Shown here piece by piece: positions 1 through 9,384 of a stretch of DNA of 64,000 bases; position 1 is the stretch's first letter; each line of letters begins with the position of its first letter. Source of the stretch: Nocardia mikamii NBRC 108933. Its GTDB lineage: Bacteria; Actinomycetota; Actinomycetes; Mycobacteriales; Mycobacteriaceae. Made by a program: the position numbers and the translations under genes. Under the pieces are notes generated by a model. The model saw nothing but the letters and a program-made list of their open reading frames with translations. It did not search any database and was not told the origin of the DNA. Location: assembly GCF_001613505.1 (NCBI RefSeq), contig NZ_BDCM01000025.1, forward strand, positions 62,001 to 126,000. The letters run 5' to 3'.

Positions 1-25
1 AGGGGCCCGTCGTCTCGATACCCGC

Positions 26-292
26 TCAGCGCGCCGCGCTGTCGAGCACGCGCAATTCTCCGGATTCCGCAGCGGCCCGGATCGATTCACGAAGCTGCGA
101 GCAGTGCTGCATCGCCGCGTCCGAGAGTGCGCCGGCGGCATGACGTTCCACGCACGCGGCACTCGACTCCGCGTCCCATTGAATGCTCGTCTGCGCCCAA
201 CTGCTCTTACGAGCGAGCACGCGCGCACCGCAGTGCCGGCACTCGACCGGCGCCATGGGCACCTCCCGGATGCGTTCGTCGATCGGCGTCAC
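26..292 (-). CDS. Small cysteine-containing protein of the steroid operon
   Basis: This 88-residue protein is not recognised as a named family. It has a CxxC pair near residues 18-21 (CRHCG) and further cysteines near residues 46 and 63, so a small zinc ribbon or metal site is possible. The GTG start overlaps the kshA stop (GTGA), so the two are very probably translationally coupled. Being last in the visible steroid operon suggests a role next to the Rieske oxygenase, such as assembly, electron transfer or a regulatory subunit, but nothing in the sequence proves this. It is too short for a normal 2Fe-2S ferredoxin and lacks that cysteine pattern. The reading frame is well supported by the overlap; the function is unknown. 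Confidence 0.7.
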   Translation of the reverse strand: MTPIDERIREVPMAPVECRHCGARVLARKSSWAQTSIQWDAESSAACVERHAAGALSDAAMQHCSQLRESIRAAAESGELRVLDSAAR

Positions 293-1425
293 GAGGCCGC
301 CTCCGCGGCTTTGCGGGCGACGTTCTCGCGGACCTCCTCCTGCCAGGCGGCCAGCGGTCGCGTGGTGTCGAGTTCGAATTCGAACCGGTCGACCATTTCG
401 GGAGCGACATCGGCGACGTCGACGTAGAACTGCTGATACCAGCGGCGCAGCTGATAGACCGGGCCGTCCTCCTCGCAGAGCAGCGGATTGTCGATGCGCG
501 CCTTGCTCTTCCAGATGGCGACGTCCTGCTCGAAGCCGAGCTTGACCCAGTCGCCGAGCGCGACGGCGGTAGCCATCGCCTGATCCTCGGGCAGCGTGTC
601 GGACTTCTCGACGATGATGCCGTACTGCAGCACGAACGAATTCTCATCGATCGGATAGTGGCAGTTGAGCAACACCGTCTTGTAGTCACCGTGCTCGTAG
701 TGATAGACGAGGTCGTCGATCATGAACGACGGCCCGTAATACGAGGCCACCGACGAGGTACCGAGCAGCTGCGGCTGACCCACCGGTCCCGGCAGATCGT
801 CGCGGGCGCCACTTTCGAAATACTGCGTCGCCACCGGCCCCTCGAAAACGTTCTTGAAAAAGGTCGGCAGAGAACCGTGAATGTAGAAGAAATGCGCCAT
901 GTCCACGACGTTGTCGATGATTTCCCGGCAATTCGTGTCGACGACGGTGGTGTACCAATGCCAATCGGTCCAGGTGGGGTCGCCCGCGCCCGCGATCCGC
1001 GGGATGGTCACTCCCTCCGGCGGCGGATTGCCCTCGGGATCGTTCCAGACGAACAACATGCCGTCCTGCTCGAGCGTGGTCCACGCCCGGGTCCGTGCCA
1101 GAGGCGGCACTCGCCGGGCGTACGGGATCTGTTTGCAGCGCCCGTTGCCGCCCCAGCGCCAATCGTGGAAGGGGCAGGCGATCTCGTTGCCCTTGACCTC
1201 GCCGTCGGACAGGTCTCCGCCCATATGCCGGCAGAACGCGTCGAGAACGTTGACCCGGCCGTCCTCACCACGGAAGACGACCAGTTTGGTGCCGAAGGCC
1301 TGGACCGAATGCGGCCGGCCGTCGGCGAAGTCTCGGATCAGCCCGAGACAATGCCACCCGCGTGCGAACCGCGTCGGCACCGTCCCGGCCTCGATCTGGC
1401 GAACCTCGTCATGCGTCGTTGTCAT
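289..1425 (-). CDS. kshA: 3-ketosteroid 9-alpha-monooxygenase, oxygenase component (KshA-like)
   Basis: This is a Rieske non-heme iron oxygenase of 378 residues. The Rieske 2Fe-2S ligands are visible as C65, H67, C84 and H87 (CRH...CPFH), and the mononuclear iron site as D175, H178 and H183 in DMAHFFYIH. The spacing fits KshA, which 9-alpha-hydroxylates 4-androstene-dione or its 1-dehydro form so that ring B opens, using electrons from a separate reductase (KshB), not seen here. The ATG at 1425 is preferred over upstream codons because AAGGA precedes it and the homologous region begins there. It follows kstD in the same operon. The exact steroid (cholesterol, cholate or other side-chain variant) cannot be read from the sequence. 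Confidence 0.92.
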   Translation of the reverse strand: MTTTHDEVRQIEAGTVPTRFARGWHCLGLIRDFADGRPHSVQAFGTKLVVFRGEDGRVNVLDAFCRHMGGDLSDGEVKGNEIACPFHDWRWGGNGRCKQIPYARRVPPLARTRAWTTLEQDGMLFVWNDPEGNPPPEGVTIPRIAGAGDPTWTDWHWYTTVVDTNCREIIDNVVDMAHFFYIHGSLPTFFKNVFEGPVATQYFESGARDDLPGPVGQPQLLGTSSVASYYGPSFMIDDLVYHYEHGDYKTVLLNCHYPIDENSFVLQYGIIVEKSDTLPEDQAMATAVALGDWVKLGFEQDVAIWKSKARIDNPLLCEEDGPVYQLRRWYQQFYVDVADVAPEMVDRFEFELDTTRPLAAWQEEVRENVARKAAEAAS

Positions 1426-1562
1426 GTCCACCGTCCTTGGAAAGGAGAAATGTGGTGGAAGCGGGCTGGATATCCGCGCCGTCGCGGACGGCTTCCACCG
1501 CACATCCGTTCTAACATCACGAATGTCACTGCGTAGCAGTGGATTTCACTGGCCGGAATTTC

Positions 1563-3335
1563 TCATCGAATCGCCGGCGAATTGATCGGTAAGCCATGGT
1601 GACTTCCCGGCTGTCGACGGTCTCCCGCAGCGGCCGCAGCGGTTTTCGCGGCGATATAGCCGAAGACCAATCCCTGTCCGATCGTCGCGCCCGCGCCCGG
1701 ATAGGTGTTGCCGAAGGCATTGGCCGCCGTATTGCCGATCGCGTACAGGCCCTCGATGACGCTGCCGTCCTCGCGCAGGACGCGGGCCGAGCCGTCCGCG
1801 CGCACACCACCGCACGTGCCGAGGTCGGACAGCACCAGCTTCACCGCGTACAAGGGCCCCTTCCTGCCCAGCGGCCGCAGATTCGGGTTCGGGCCGATCG
1901 TGGGGTCGCCGTAGTAGCGGTCGTATGCGCTTGCACCCCTGGCGAATTCGTGATCGACACCCAGCTGCGCGGAGGCGTTGAAGCTGTCGAAGGTCGCGGC
2001 GAACGCGTCCGCGGGCACACCCATCGCCCGTGCCAGGCCTGCCGGATCGGTGGCCGTCGCCGCGATGCCGTTGTCGTACCAGGGCCGGGGCAACGGCTGC
2101 CGGGGGAACAGGCCCGCGGCGAAGATGTAGCTGTTGCGGTAGCGCTGATCGAAGACGAGCCACATCTGCTCCACCGGATCACCGGCGCGCTCGCGCTCGA
2201 GTACCCGCTGACCGAAGGACATGTAGTCCGTTGCCTCGTTGACGAAGCGCCGCCCGCTCTGGTCGACGATGAACGATCCGGGCAGCGCACGCTCCGCCAG
2301 CAGCACCGCCGGCTGCCCGCCGGGCAGCGCGGCCACGGCCGGGAACCACCATGCCTGATCCATCAGTCCGATCGCCGCACCGGCCTCCCGCGCCACTGTG
2401 ATGGCATCGCCGGTATTGGTTTCGCAGCCGAGGCTCGCATGCTCGACCAGCCTGTCCGACTGGTACTTTCGCCGCATCTCGGTGTCGTGGTCGAACCCAC
2501 CGGCGGCCAGCACCACTCCGCGCCGGGCGGTGACCTCGGTGCGGACGCCGTCACGGTCGACCACCGCTCCGGTGACCGCGCCGTCCTCCCCCACCAGCAG
2601 CCGCACCAGCGAGGTGTCGGTCCAGATCGGAATCCCGGCGCGAATCGCGCCCGCGAACAGGCCCGCCGCGAGCGCCTGCCCACCGGCGATGTACTCACGT
2701 TTGAGCACGAGTCCGCCCACACCGATCGCCATCGCCTTCATCCCGCGCCACAGTGCCTTGCGCGGGGTGCGCGCGATCAGGTTGAGCCACTTGTAATCCG
2801 CGCCGGTCACCGGCATCGGCAGCCCGGAGGCCTCCATCACCCCGGGACGCAGCCGCGACCGGTGCGCACCGAGCCGGGACGCGTCGAACGGCTTGCACTC
2901 GCAGGTGCGTCCCGCCGCCGATCCGCCCGGCAGTTCGGGGTGATAGTCGGAGTAGCCGTCGGCCCACATGAATGTCATCGGAGTGGTCCGTGCGAGCATC
3001 TCGACGGCGGCGGGCCCGTGTTCGAGAAAGGCCGCGCCACGTTCCTGCGGTGCCGAATCACCCACTACCGCTTCGACATACGCCGCGGCGGCGCGGGCAT
3101 CGTCGGCGGGTTGCCGTTCGCGCAGCAGGAAATTACCCGGTACCCAGAACGCCCCGCCGGACCGGGCCGTGGAACCGCCGACATATTCCGACTTCTCCAC
3201 GACCAGTACCGACAATCCCGCCTCGGCGGCGGTGAGCGCGGCGGCCAGTCCGGTGCCCGATCCCACGACCAGCAGATCGACTTCGTGCTCGGCTGTGTGG
3301 TTTTCGCTGGAGTTCATCGCCGATCGGCCTTTCAT
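1563..3335 (-). CDS. kstD: 3-ketosteroid delta-1-dehydrogenase-like FAD flavoprotein
   Basis: This flavoprotein of about 590 residues opens with a Rossmann dinucleotide-binding motif (VVGSGTGLAAALTAAEAG) followed by VVEKSEYVGGSTARSGG, and ends with the second FAD motif GLYAIGNTAANAFGNTYPGAG. The layout matches KstD, which removes hydrogens from C1 and C2 of ring A, with tyrosines in YSDYHPELPGG and YAVKL at positions expected to line the active site. The ATG at 3335 overlaps the hsaC stop (ATGA). A second ATG at 3317 with AAAGG upstream is an equally acceptable start. With KshA it makes the unstable 9-hydroxy-1,4-dien-3-one that opens spontaneously. A related 3-oxosteroid dehydrogenase with other specificity (for example 4(5)-dehydrogenase) cannot be excluded. 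Confidence 0.87.
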   Translation of the reverse strand: MKGRSAMNSSENHTAEHEVDLLVVGSGTGLAAALTAAEAGLSVLVVEKSEYVGGSTARSGGAFWVPGNFLLRERQPADDARAAAAYVEAVVGDSAPQERGAAFLEHGPAAVEMLARTTPMTFMWADGYSDYHPELPGGSAAGRTCECKPFDASRLGAHRSRLRPGVMEASGLPMPVTGADYKWLNLIARTPRKALWRGMKAMAIGVGGLVLKREYIAGGQALAAGLFAGAIRAGIPIWTDTSLVRLLVGEDGAVTGAVVDRDGVRTEVTARRGVVLAAGGFDHDTEMRRKYQSDRLVEHASLGCETNTGDAITVAREAGAAIGLMDQAWWFPAVAALPGGQPAVLLAERALPGSFIVDQSGRRFVNEATDYMSFGQRVLERERAGDPVEQMWLVFDQRYRNSYIFAAGLFPRQPLPRPWYDNGIAATATDPAGLARAMGVPADAFAATFDSFNASAQLGVDHEFARGASAYDRYYGDPTIGPNPNLRPLGRKGPLYAVKLVLSDLGTCGGVRADGSARVLREDGSVIEGLYAIGNTAANAFGNTYPGAGATIGQGLVFGYIAAKTAAAAAGDRRQPGSHHGLPINSPAIR

Positions 3336-4237
3336 GCTTGCTTCATCTGCTTGGCCCACAACCATTCATGGCCCCAATAGCTGTCGGCGGTGATCTCCTC
3401 GGCGGTGTAGTAGGCCTCGTCGACCGGTTCGCCCGCGGTCCCGTATTCGATATCCCAGCCGCCGGGCACCCCGACGTAGAAGGAGATCATCTTGTCGTTG
3501 GTGTGGCGGCCGAGTGTCGAGGACACCGGGAAATCCCGTGCCATCACCTGATCGAGGGCCTGCCCGACGGCATCGAGCGAATCGACCTCGACCATCACGT
3601 GGATCAACCCGGGGTCGCGACCTTCCAGCGCGGGCATGATCGCCAGACTGTGGTGGCGCTGATTCACGCCGAGAAACCTGATGCGCAACGGCCCGGTTCC
3701 CGGCGGCGAGGGCATCCGGAATGCGCCGCGGGACAGGAATCCCAGCGTTTCGGTGTAGAAGGTGTAGGACTCCTCGAAGTTGGCGGTCGGCATCACCACG
3801 TGACCGAGTCCCTGTGCGCCGGTGACGAATCGCTGCGCGTATTTGGTGACGACCGGACTGTGTTCGAGGACCGGTCCGTGGAAGAACTCCAGCGGTGTGC
3901 CACCGGGATCGGTCAGGCAGATACCGGCTTCGACCTTGCGGCGGTCGGCCAATTCCTGTGACATGGGCGTGTATTCGTATCCGGCGTCCCGCACGATCGC
4001 CTCCAGCCGGCGCAGCGCCGGCCCGTCGCGCAATTCCCAGCCGACCGCGCTCACCCGGTCGACATCGGCACGTTCGACGGTGATCCGCGACGGGCGCTCG
4101 TCCATACGGAAATGCAGCGCGTCCTTCTCGTCCCCGAAGCCCGGTGCGAATCCCAGCACATCGAAGCCCAATTCTCGCCAGCGATCCATATCGGTGGCGA
4201 GCACCCGGACGTAGCCGAGCCCCTTGATCTCTGTCAT
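3332..4237 (-). CDS. hsaC: Extradiol dioxygenase, 3,4-DHSA type (HsaC-like)
   Basis: This two-domain type I extradiol (vicinal oxygen chelate) dioxygenase has 301 residues. The Fe(II) ligands are readable as H146 (GLGHVV), H213 (GLIHVMVEV) and E264 (WDIEYG). The second-shell stretch NQRHHSLA and the TLGRHTND loop are typical of the family. HsaC cleaves the catechol formed from the secosteroid A ring (3,4-DHSA) by meta cleavage. The ATG at 4237 is used, not the TTG two codons upstream. It lies 49 nt after hsaA and overlaps kstD by ATGA, so the three are one transcript. A biphenyl-type 2,3-diol dioxygenase is the alternative, made unlikely by the neighbours. Confidence 0.9.
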   Translation of the reverse strand: MTEIKGLGYVRVLATDMDRWRELGFDVLGFAPGFGDEKDALHFRMDERPSRITVERADVDRVSAVGWELRDGPALRRLEAIVRDAGYEYTPMSQELADRRKVEAGICLTDPGGTPLEFFHGPVLEHSPVVTKYAQRFVTGAQGLGHVVMPTANFEESYTFYTETLGFLSRGAFRMPSPPGTGPLRIRFLGVNQRHHSLAIMPALEGRDPGLIHVMVEVDSLDAVGQALDQVMARDFPVSSTLGRHTNDKMISFYVGVPGGWDIEYGTAGEPVDEAYYTAEEITADSYWGHEWLWAKQMKQA

Positions 4238-4286
4238 GAACAACCGCTTTCGGTCATGAAGTAACTCGCGTTCTGTTCGGGCTCGG

Positions 4287-5471
4287 TCAGATCATCACGC
4301 GCAGGGGTCCCTGCGGTACCTCCACACCCAGCGAGGACATGGCCGCGGCGTGATAGGTCGTGCTGGAGACGTGAATGGCATGGTGTAGCCCGGCGTGGGC
4401 ATCGCGCCAGAATCGTTGCAGCGCATTGTCCATGCGCAGCGCGTTGCCGCCCGCGCGGTCGAAGATGTCGTCGGCGGCGCGGACCGCTCGCCACGCCGAC
4501 CGGATCTGATCCCGGCGCACTCGGGCGCGCATTTCGAAATCGATCTCCTTGCCCGCGTCGACCAGGTCCCAGATGCGGTCGACATTGGCCAGCAACTGCT
4601 GACGGGCGGCATCGATCTCGGAGGCGGATTCGCCGAGTGCGTGCAGCACGTAGGGGTCGTCCTTGACCAGAGTTCCGGTGGCCCCCACCCGATTCCGCTG
4701 ATAGTCGATTCCGGCGGCCAGCACGCCCTCACAGATGCCGATCGTCGCCGAGGTGATGCCCAGCGGGAACATGGTCGACCACGGCATCTTGTACAACGTT
4801 TCCGTGACGCCGTATTCGGCGGCCGCGCTCCCGTCGATGACCTTGCCCTGGTCCATCACCCGGTAATCGGGGATGAAGGCGTTCGTCACCACGATGTCCT
4901 TGCTGCCGGTGCCGCGCAGCCCGACCACATCCCACGAGTCCGCCACGATCTCGTAGTCCGAGCGGGGCAGGATCACGTGCAGCGGCTGCGGCGGCATGAC
5001 CGGTTTGCCGTCCGCATCGCCGACCAGGGCGCCCAGGAAGATCCAGTCACAGTGATCGGTGCCGGAGGAGAACTGCCAGCGCCCGCTCATCACATACCCG
5101 CCGTCGGTCGGCACCGCGACACCGCCCGGCATATACGGCGAGGCCATCCAGGTGTCGGTGTCCTCGCCGAGAACCTCCTCCTGCACCTTCGGATCGGCGA
5201 AGGCGAGCTGCCACGGGTGCACGCCGACGATCCCGGCCACCCAGCCCGCGGAACCGTAGAGGCTCGCGGTCTTCATCACCGTCTCGGCGAACTCGCGCGG
5301 ATGCGACTCGTAGCCGTTGTACTTCTTGCGCTGCAGCATCCGGATGACGCCGGCGTCCTTCAGCCGTTTGGCCATGTCGTCGGGCAGCCGGCCCAGCGAA
5401 TCACCCTCGTCGGCCCCGTTGCGAATCTCCTCGGCGATGCTGTCGATACTGCCGATCACTGTGTTGGACAT
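4287..5471 (-). CDS. hsaA: Flavin-dependent monooxygenase, oxygenase subunit (HsaA-like)
   Basis: This is a 394-residue acyl-CoA-dehydrogenase-fold monooxygenase. Family signatures include LYGSAGWVAGIVGVHPWQLA, SGRWQFSSGTDHCDW, VGLRGTGSKDIVV and QRFWRDAHAGLHHA. HsaA hydroxylates the phenolic A ring of 3-HSA to the catechol that HsaC cleaves, using reduced flavin from an HsaB reductase, which is not in this window and may lie beyond the left edge. It is the first gene of the visible operon and is divergent from the NACHT gene across about 226 bases. I looked there for a KstR operator (AAC..GTT core) and saw none. Length and motifs match the family fully. Confidence 0.9.
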   Translation of the reverse strand: MSNTVIGSIDSIAEEIRNGADEGDSLGRLPDDMAKRLKDAGVIRMLQRKKYNGYESHPREFAETVMKTASLYGSAGWVAGIVGVHPWQLAFADPKVQEEVLGEDTDTWMASPYMPGGVAVPTDGGYVMSGRWQFSSGTDHCDWIFLGALVGDADGKPVMPPQPLHVILPRSDYEIVADSWDVVGLRGTGSKDIVVTNAFIPDYRVMDQGKVIDGSAAAEYGVTETLYKMPWSTMFPLGITSATIGICEGVLAAGIDYQRNRVGATGTLVKDDPYVLHALGESASEIDAARQQLLANVDRIWDLVDAGKEIDFEMRARVRRDQIRSAWRAVRAADDIFDRAGGNALRMDNALQRFWRDAHAGLHHAIHVSSTTYHAAAMSSLGVEVPQGPLRVMI

Positions 5472-5697
5472 ACGGCCCAGCTTGGCCGCTCGCCCCCCAT
5501 TTGTGACCTGAGTCTCCTACTCATCGGAACACCGGATCGTGGCCGGGGCCCGGGCGACGAGCCGCCCGATCGATTGAGGTAGCGGACTACTCGTGTGGAC
5601 CACGCGCGGGCGAGCCACGCTGAACCCATTGCCTTCACGCCGAGGCGAGCCGCCGGCTCGGACGTACCGGTGGCCTTTCCGAACGAGGGATGGTGTC

Positions 5698-8600
5698 GTG
5701 GGTACCAAGTGGGCGCGCCGGCTGCCTGCCGGAATCGCCCTGATCGGAGTTACCGGACTGATCCTGTGGGTCTGGCTCGCGTCCGGATGGGAAACCATCG
5801 GAAAGGTCGCCGGCCTGATCACAGCGGTCATCGGCGTGCTGACCGCGGTGGCGGCACGATGGCCGGGACAGCGGACCATGGTCGATCCCGATGCCGCCTT
5901 GGAGGCGCTGGCCGGCGCGGTGCGTGAGCAGTGGCAGGCGGAGGAGAGACTGCGCCGGCTGGCGGACCCGCGGCCGTTGCGACTGCACTGGGACAACTGC
6001 GGCCGAGACGGGGTGATGGATTACTGGGAGGTGATCCGCGGCGTCGAGGGTTGCGATACCCCGATCGAACTCGGCGGACGGCTCGACGAGATCGTCGAGG
6101 TCTTCGAGCGGATCCCCTCGCGGCGGTTGGTGGTCCTCGGTGAACCGGGGTCGGGCAAATCCGTGCTCGCGATGCATTTCACCCTCACCGCGGTGCGACG
6201 CCGAAGCCGTGGCGATCCCGTCCCGGTTCTGATGCCGGTCGCGTCGTGGAATCCGCGCGAAGCGAGCCTGTCGGCATGGATGGAGACGCGGTTGTGCGTG
6301 GACTATCCACTTCTCGGCGGCCGCGCCGCGTCGGGGGCGACGCTGGCGCACGATCTGATCACCGGGGGCCGGATCTGGCCGGTTCTCGACGGCCTCGACG
6401 AAGCCCCCGAAGCGGTGCGTTCCGAGGTGATCACCGCCGTGAACCGCACCCTCACCGTCGGCGACCGGCTCCTGCTGACCAGCCGCTGCGCGGAGTACGA
6501 GGCCGCGGTCGAAACCGCCGGCGATGTCGTGACAGCCGCCGCGGTGATCGAAGTGACCCCACTCGGACTCGAGGAGGTCGCGTCCTATCTGAGGGTCACA
6601 TCGGCGCCCCGGCGGGGACCGAACAAATGGGACCCCGTCCTCACCCATCTGCAGGAGCATCCGCGAGATCGCCTGGCCTCGGTGTTGACGACACCGTTGA
6701 TGACCTCGCTGGCGCGCGCCGCCTACAGTGAGGGACGCGCCGACCCCGGTGAGCTCCTCGACGCCACCGTCTTCGATACCCGTGAGGCCGTCGAGACTCA
6801 TCTCCTCGACCAAGCGGTTCCCGCCGGCTATGCGGGTGACAGCCCGCCCGCGGGCCGCAACGGCGACGCGGCGGTCGACGCCGAACGCCGACTGCGGTTC
6901 CTCGCCGGTGACCTCGACCGCTGCGGGGATCGTGAATTAGCTTGGTGGAGGCGGTATCTCGCCATTCCCTCGCCATTGTTCGCGGCGGTGACGGGACTAG
7001 CGGTCGGGGTACTCGTGGTAGCAGTGACGACCGCAGCGTCATGGCCGACCGGCAGCTTCACATCGACGAGATGGGGGGAAAGTGTCGAGTGGTCGGTCCG
7101 GCTGGGATTGCTCGCCGCGATCGTCGTCGGCTTCTTCACCTTGGCGGACCTGGACCGTGAGAGACCGACATTCCGGCGCCGAGCTGCGCGCTTCACCATG
7201 GTGATGGCGCTCGGTTCGGTCGCCGCGCTCGCCGTCGGCGGGCTGACCTACCGGGCATGGATCGACACGAGCTATCGGTCCGATATAGCCCACAGCGCGG
7301 TCGGCACCGCGCAATACGTCGCGGAGAGCTTCTTGCTCATCGCCCTCGTCGTCGGTTTCCTGCGCGTACCCCCGACACGGTCGCCCACCGCTGTCCTCCG
7401 GGAATCACCTCGAATCGCCGAGACGACTGCCGGACGCCTCCGGGCGGAAGTCGGGCCGATCGCGGGCACAGCGGCCGTGGTCGGGATCGTTTTCGGGCTG
7501 ATCCATGCGATCGGCATGTCGGCTGAAAGTGTTGTGGTCAAGCACGAGTCCCTACGGGACGGAGTTCTCGACATGCCGCGCGAGTGGTTGACGGTGGGGC
7601 CGATCGCCGGGGTCTGCTCGGCACTCGGCGTGCGACTCGGCCGTCGCATTCTGCGGCCGGTTTTCGCAGCCGGCGCCGATCGGACCACGACGGGCCAGCC
7701 GCGGATTTTCGCAGCGGTCACGGTCACCATGGTCGGGGTACTGGCCGGCGCGGTCGTGCTACCGATCATGAGAGACGTGCTCGGTAGTGACGGGGCAGTG
7801 TGGGGCGCGGCGTTGCGCGCCGCGAAGGACGGTATCCGGCTCGTCCTCGGTCCTGCGGTCATCCTCGCATTCCTGCCATGGGAATCCCGGCCGATGACCC
7901 TGCAACTGCGGCTGCGAGGCAGGCTGCTGCGTCTGCTCATCGTTTCCGCGATCGCAGGGACAGTGGGAGCGGTGACGCTCTGGTTCGCGGCAGACCTGCC
8001 CGACGCCGGGCAGAAGGCACGAGACTGTTTTCTCGTCGGTCCGCCGTTCGGCCTCGCCATCGGAATACTCGCCGTCGCGCTGGATCGGCCGATCACGCTG
8101 GACCGGCCGATGGGACCACTGGCATCGCTACACCTGGATCGGCGAGCGGCCGTCATCTACAGCCTCGCCTACGCGGTCGCCGCCGGCGCGGCCACTTGGC
8201 TCCACGCCGCGATCAGCCCGACCGCCGCGCTCGGCGCCGAGGACATCGGCGTCTTCGCCGTCGCGTTCTTCGTGATCTCGTATTTCCTCACGGCCTCCGG
8301 CCGGCACACGATCACATCCCTCTGGTTGTGGCTCGACGGGCGAATGCCGTTGCGGGACATGGAATTCTATCGCACCGCCCATCGCCGCGGGGTGCTCCGC
8401 CAGGTCGGCAGCGTCTACCAATTCCGGCATGCCCTGTTGCAGGACCGGCTCGCCGCCGGCGCACGACGGCCGTTCCGACACAGCCGCGCTTACACAGCCC
8501 TCGTCCTCGCCGCCGCGACGGTCCTGGCACTTTCGTCCGTCGCCGGGCTCGTACACCACGCGTACGAACACCGCGAGTGGCTCGCGCGGAGCAACGCGGC

Positions 8601-9384
8601 CACCCTCCCCTTCGACGATGTTTCCCTGCCCCTCGGTGTCGCCGTCGACCACGCCGGAACCCTGTACGTGGCCGGCACGACGTTCGGAAAGAGCGCCAAC
8701 CTCGTCGACGACACCTCCCCCGTCGGCCGGCTGTGGCGATGGCCGAAGGATGCGCCGGCGCCGTCCATGCTCCGGATCACCGATCTCGGACTGGCCTTCA
8801 CACTGGCGGTCGACCGAGCGAACAACCTCTATATCGCCGACCACGACAGCCGTCACGTTCTCCTATTGGGTCCCCGATCGATCGTCCCGGCCACCCTGCC
8901 CTTCCCCGAACTGGAGGAGCCTTTCGGCCTGGACGTCAGCGAATCGGGCGATGTGTACGTTTCCGACAACGGCACCGGTACGGTCTGGAAGCTGCCGGCC
9001 GGATCGACGACCGCGACCGCCCTTCCGTTCCCGAAACTCGACCATGTCACCGGTGTCGCGATCGACTCCGCGGGGGCGGTATACGCCAACGAAGCGGGCC
9101 GCAATCGCGTCGTGAAGCTGACCACCGGCTCCACCGTCCCGACGGCTCTGCCGTTCGACGGTCTCGACAAACCGACCGGGATCGCCGTCGACTCCGAAGA
9201 CACCCTCTATGTCTGCGACTGGAACGGCCGGGTGATGAAACTCCGCGCCGGATCGGCGACCCCCGAGGCGGTGCACATGACCGGACTCGACAAGCCGCAG
9301 TCCCTCGCCGTGGACGATGCGCACAACCTGTACGTCACGAACCCCTACGACAACCGTGTGCTCGAACTACCGTCGCCTCGATGA
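5698..9384 (+). CDS. NACHT NTPase - polytopic membrane - NHL beta-propeller fusion protein
   Basis: This protein has about 1228 residues. Two membrane segments (about 11-28 and 37-53) precede a NACHT/STAND-type NTPase with Walker A GEPGSGKS (148-155), Walker B WPVLDGLDE (about 227-235) and sensor LLLTSRC (about 258-264). From about residue 421 to 955 there are many hydrophobic segments, the last being YTALVLAAATVLALSSVAG. The rest (about 965-1228) is six NHL repeats with LPF-x-GL-x-KP-x-G-[IV]-AVD and LYV pattern, very like the extracellular sensor of mycobacterial PknD. The GTG at 5698 is chosen because GAGGG lies 8 nt upstream; an in-frame ATG at 5593 would add 35 residues without a good ribosome site. 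I infer an internal NTPase controlled by an external sensor. No effector domain is recognised. Confidence 0.85.
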   Translation: MGTKWARRLPAGIALIGVTGLILWVWLASGWETIGKVAGLITAVIGVLTAVAARWPGQRTMVDPDAALEALAGAVREQWQAEERLRRLADPRPLRLHWDNCGRDGVMDYWEVIRGVEGCDTPIELGGRLDEIVEVFERIPSRRLVVLGEPGSGKSVLAMHFTLTAVRRRSRGDPVPVLMPVASWNPREASLSAWMETRLCVDYPLLGGRAASGATLAHDLITGGRIWPVLDGLDEAPEAVRSEVITAVNRTLTVGDRLLLTSRCAEYEAAVETAGDVVTAAAVIEVTPLGLEEVASYLRVTSAPRRGPNKWDPVLTHLQEHPRDRLASVLTTPLMTSLARAAYSEGRADPGELLDATVFDTREAVETHLLDQAVPAGYAGDSPPAGRNGDAAVDAERRLRFLAGDLDRCGDRELAWWRRYLAIPSPLFAAVTGLAVGVLVVAVTTAASWPTGSFTSTRWGESVEWSVRLGLLAAIVVGFFTLADLDRERPTFRRRAARFTMVMALGSVAALAVGGLTYRAWIDTSYRSDIAHSAVGTAQYVAESFLLIALVVGFLRVPPTRSPTAVLRESPRIAETTAGRLRAEVGPIAGTAAVVGIVFGLIHAIGMSAESVVVKHESLRDGVLDMPREWLTVGPIAGVCSALGVRLGRRILRPVFAAGADRTTTGQPRIFAAVTVTMVGVLAGAVVLPIMRDVLGSDGAVWGAALRAAKDGIRLVLGPAVILAFLPWESRPMTLQLRLRGRLLRLLIVSAIAGTVGAVTLWFAADLPDAGQKARDCFLVGPPFGLAIGILAVALDRPITLDRPMGPLASLHLDRRAAVIYSLAYAVAAGAATWLHAAISPTAALGAEDIGVFAVAFFVISYFLTASGRHTITSLWLWLDGRMPLRDMEFYRTAHRRGVLRQVGSVYQFRHALLQDRLAAGARRPFRHSRAYTALVLAAATVLALSSVAGLVHHAYEHREWLARSNAATLPFDDVSLPLGVAVDHAGTLYVAGTTFGKSANLVDDTSPVGRLWRWPKDAPAPSMLRITDLGLAFTLAVDRANNLYIADHDSRHVLLLGPRSIVPATLPFPELEEPFGLDVSESGDVYVSDNGTGTVWKLPAGSTTATALPFPKLDHVTGVAIDSAGAVYANEAGRNRVVKLTTGSTVPTALPFDGLDKPTGIAVDSEDTLYVCDWNGRVMKLRAGSATPEAVHMTGLDKPQSLAVDDAHNLYVTNPYDNRVLELPSPR

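Noticed and set aside
127..1536. Plus-strand frame of 469 codons opposite kshA
   Set aside because: It is the shadow of the highly conserved Rieske oxygenase on the minus strand and has no family features.
1596..3380. Plus-strand frame of 594 codons opposite kstD
   Set aside because: It is antisense to the FAD flavoprotein, rich in Arg/His/Gly, with no domain.
5472..5697. Search for a KstR or KstR2 operator upstream of hsaA
   Set aside because: No match to the AAC..GTT or CAAG..CTTG palindromes seen by eye.
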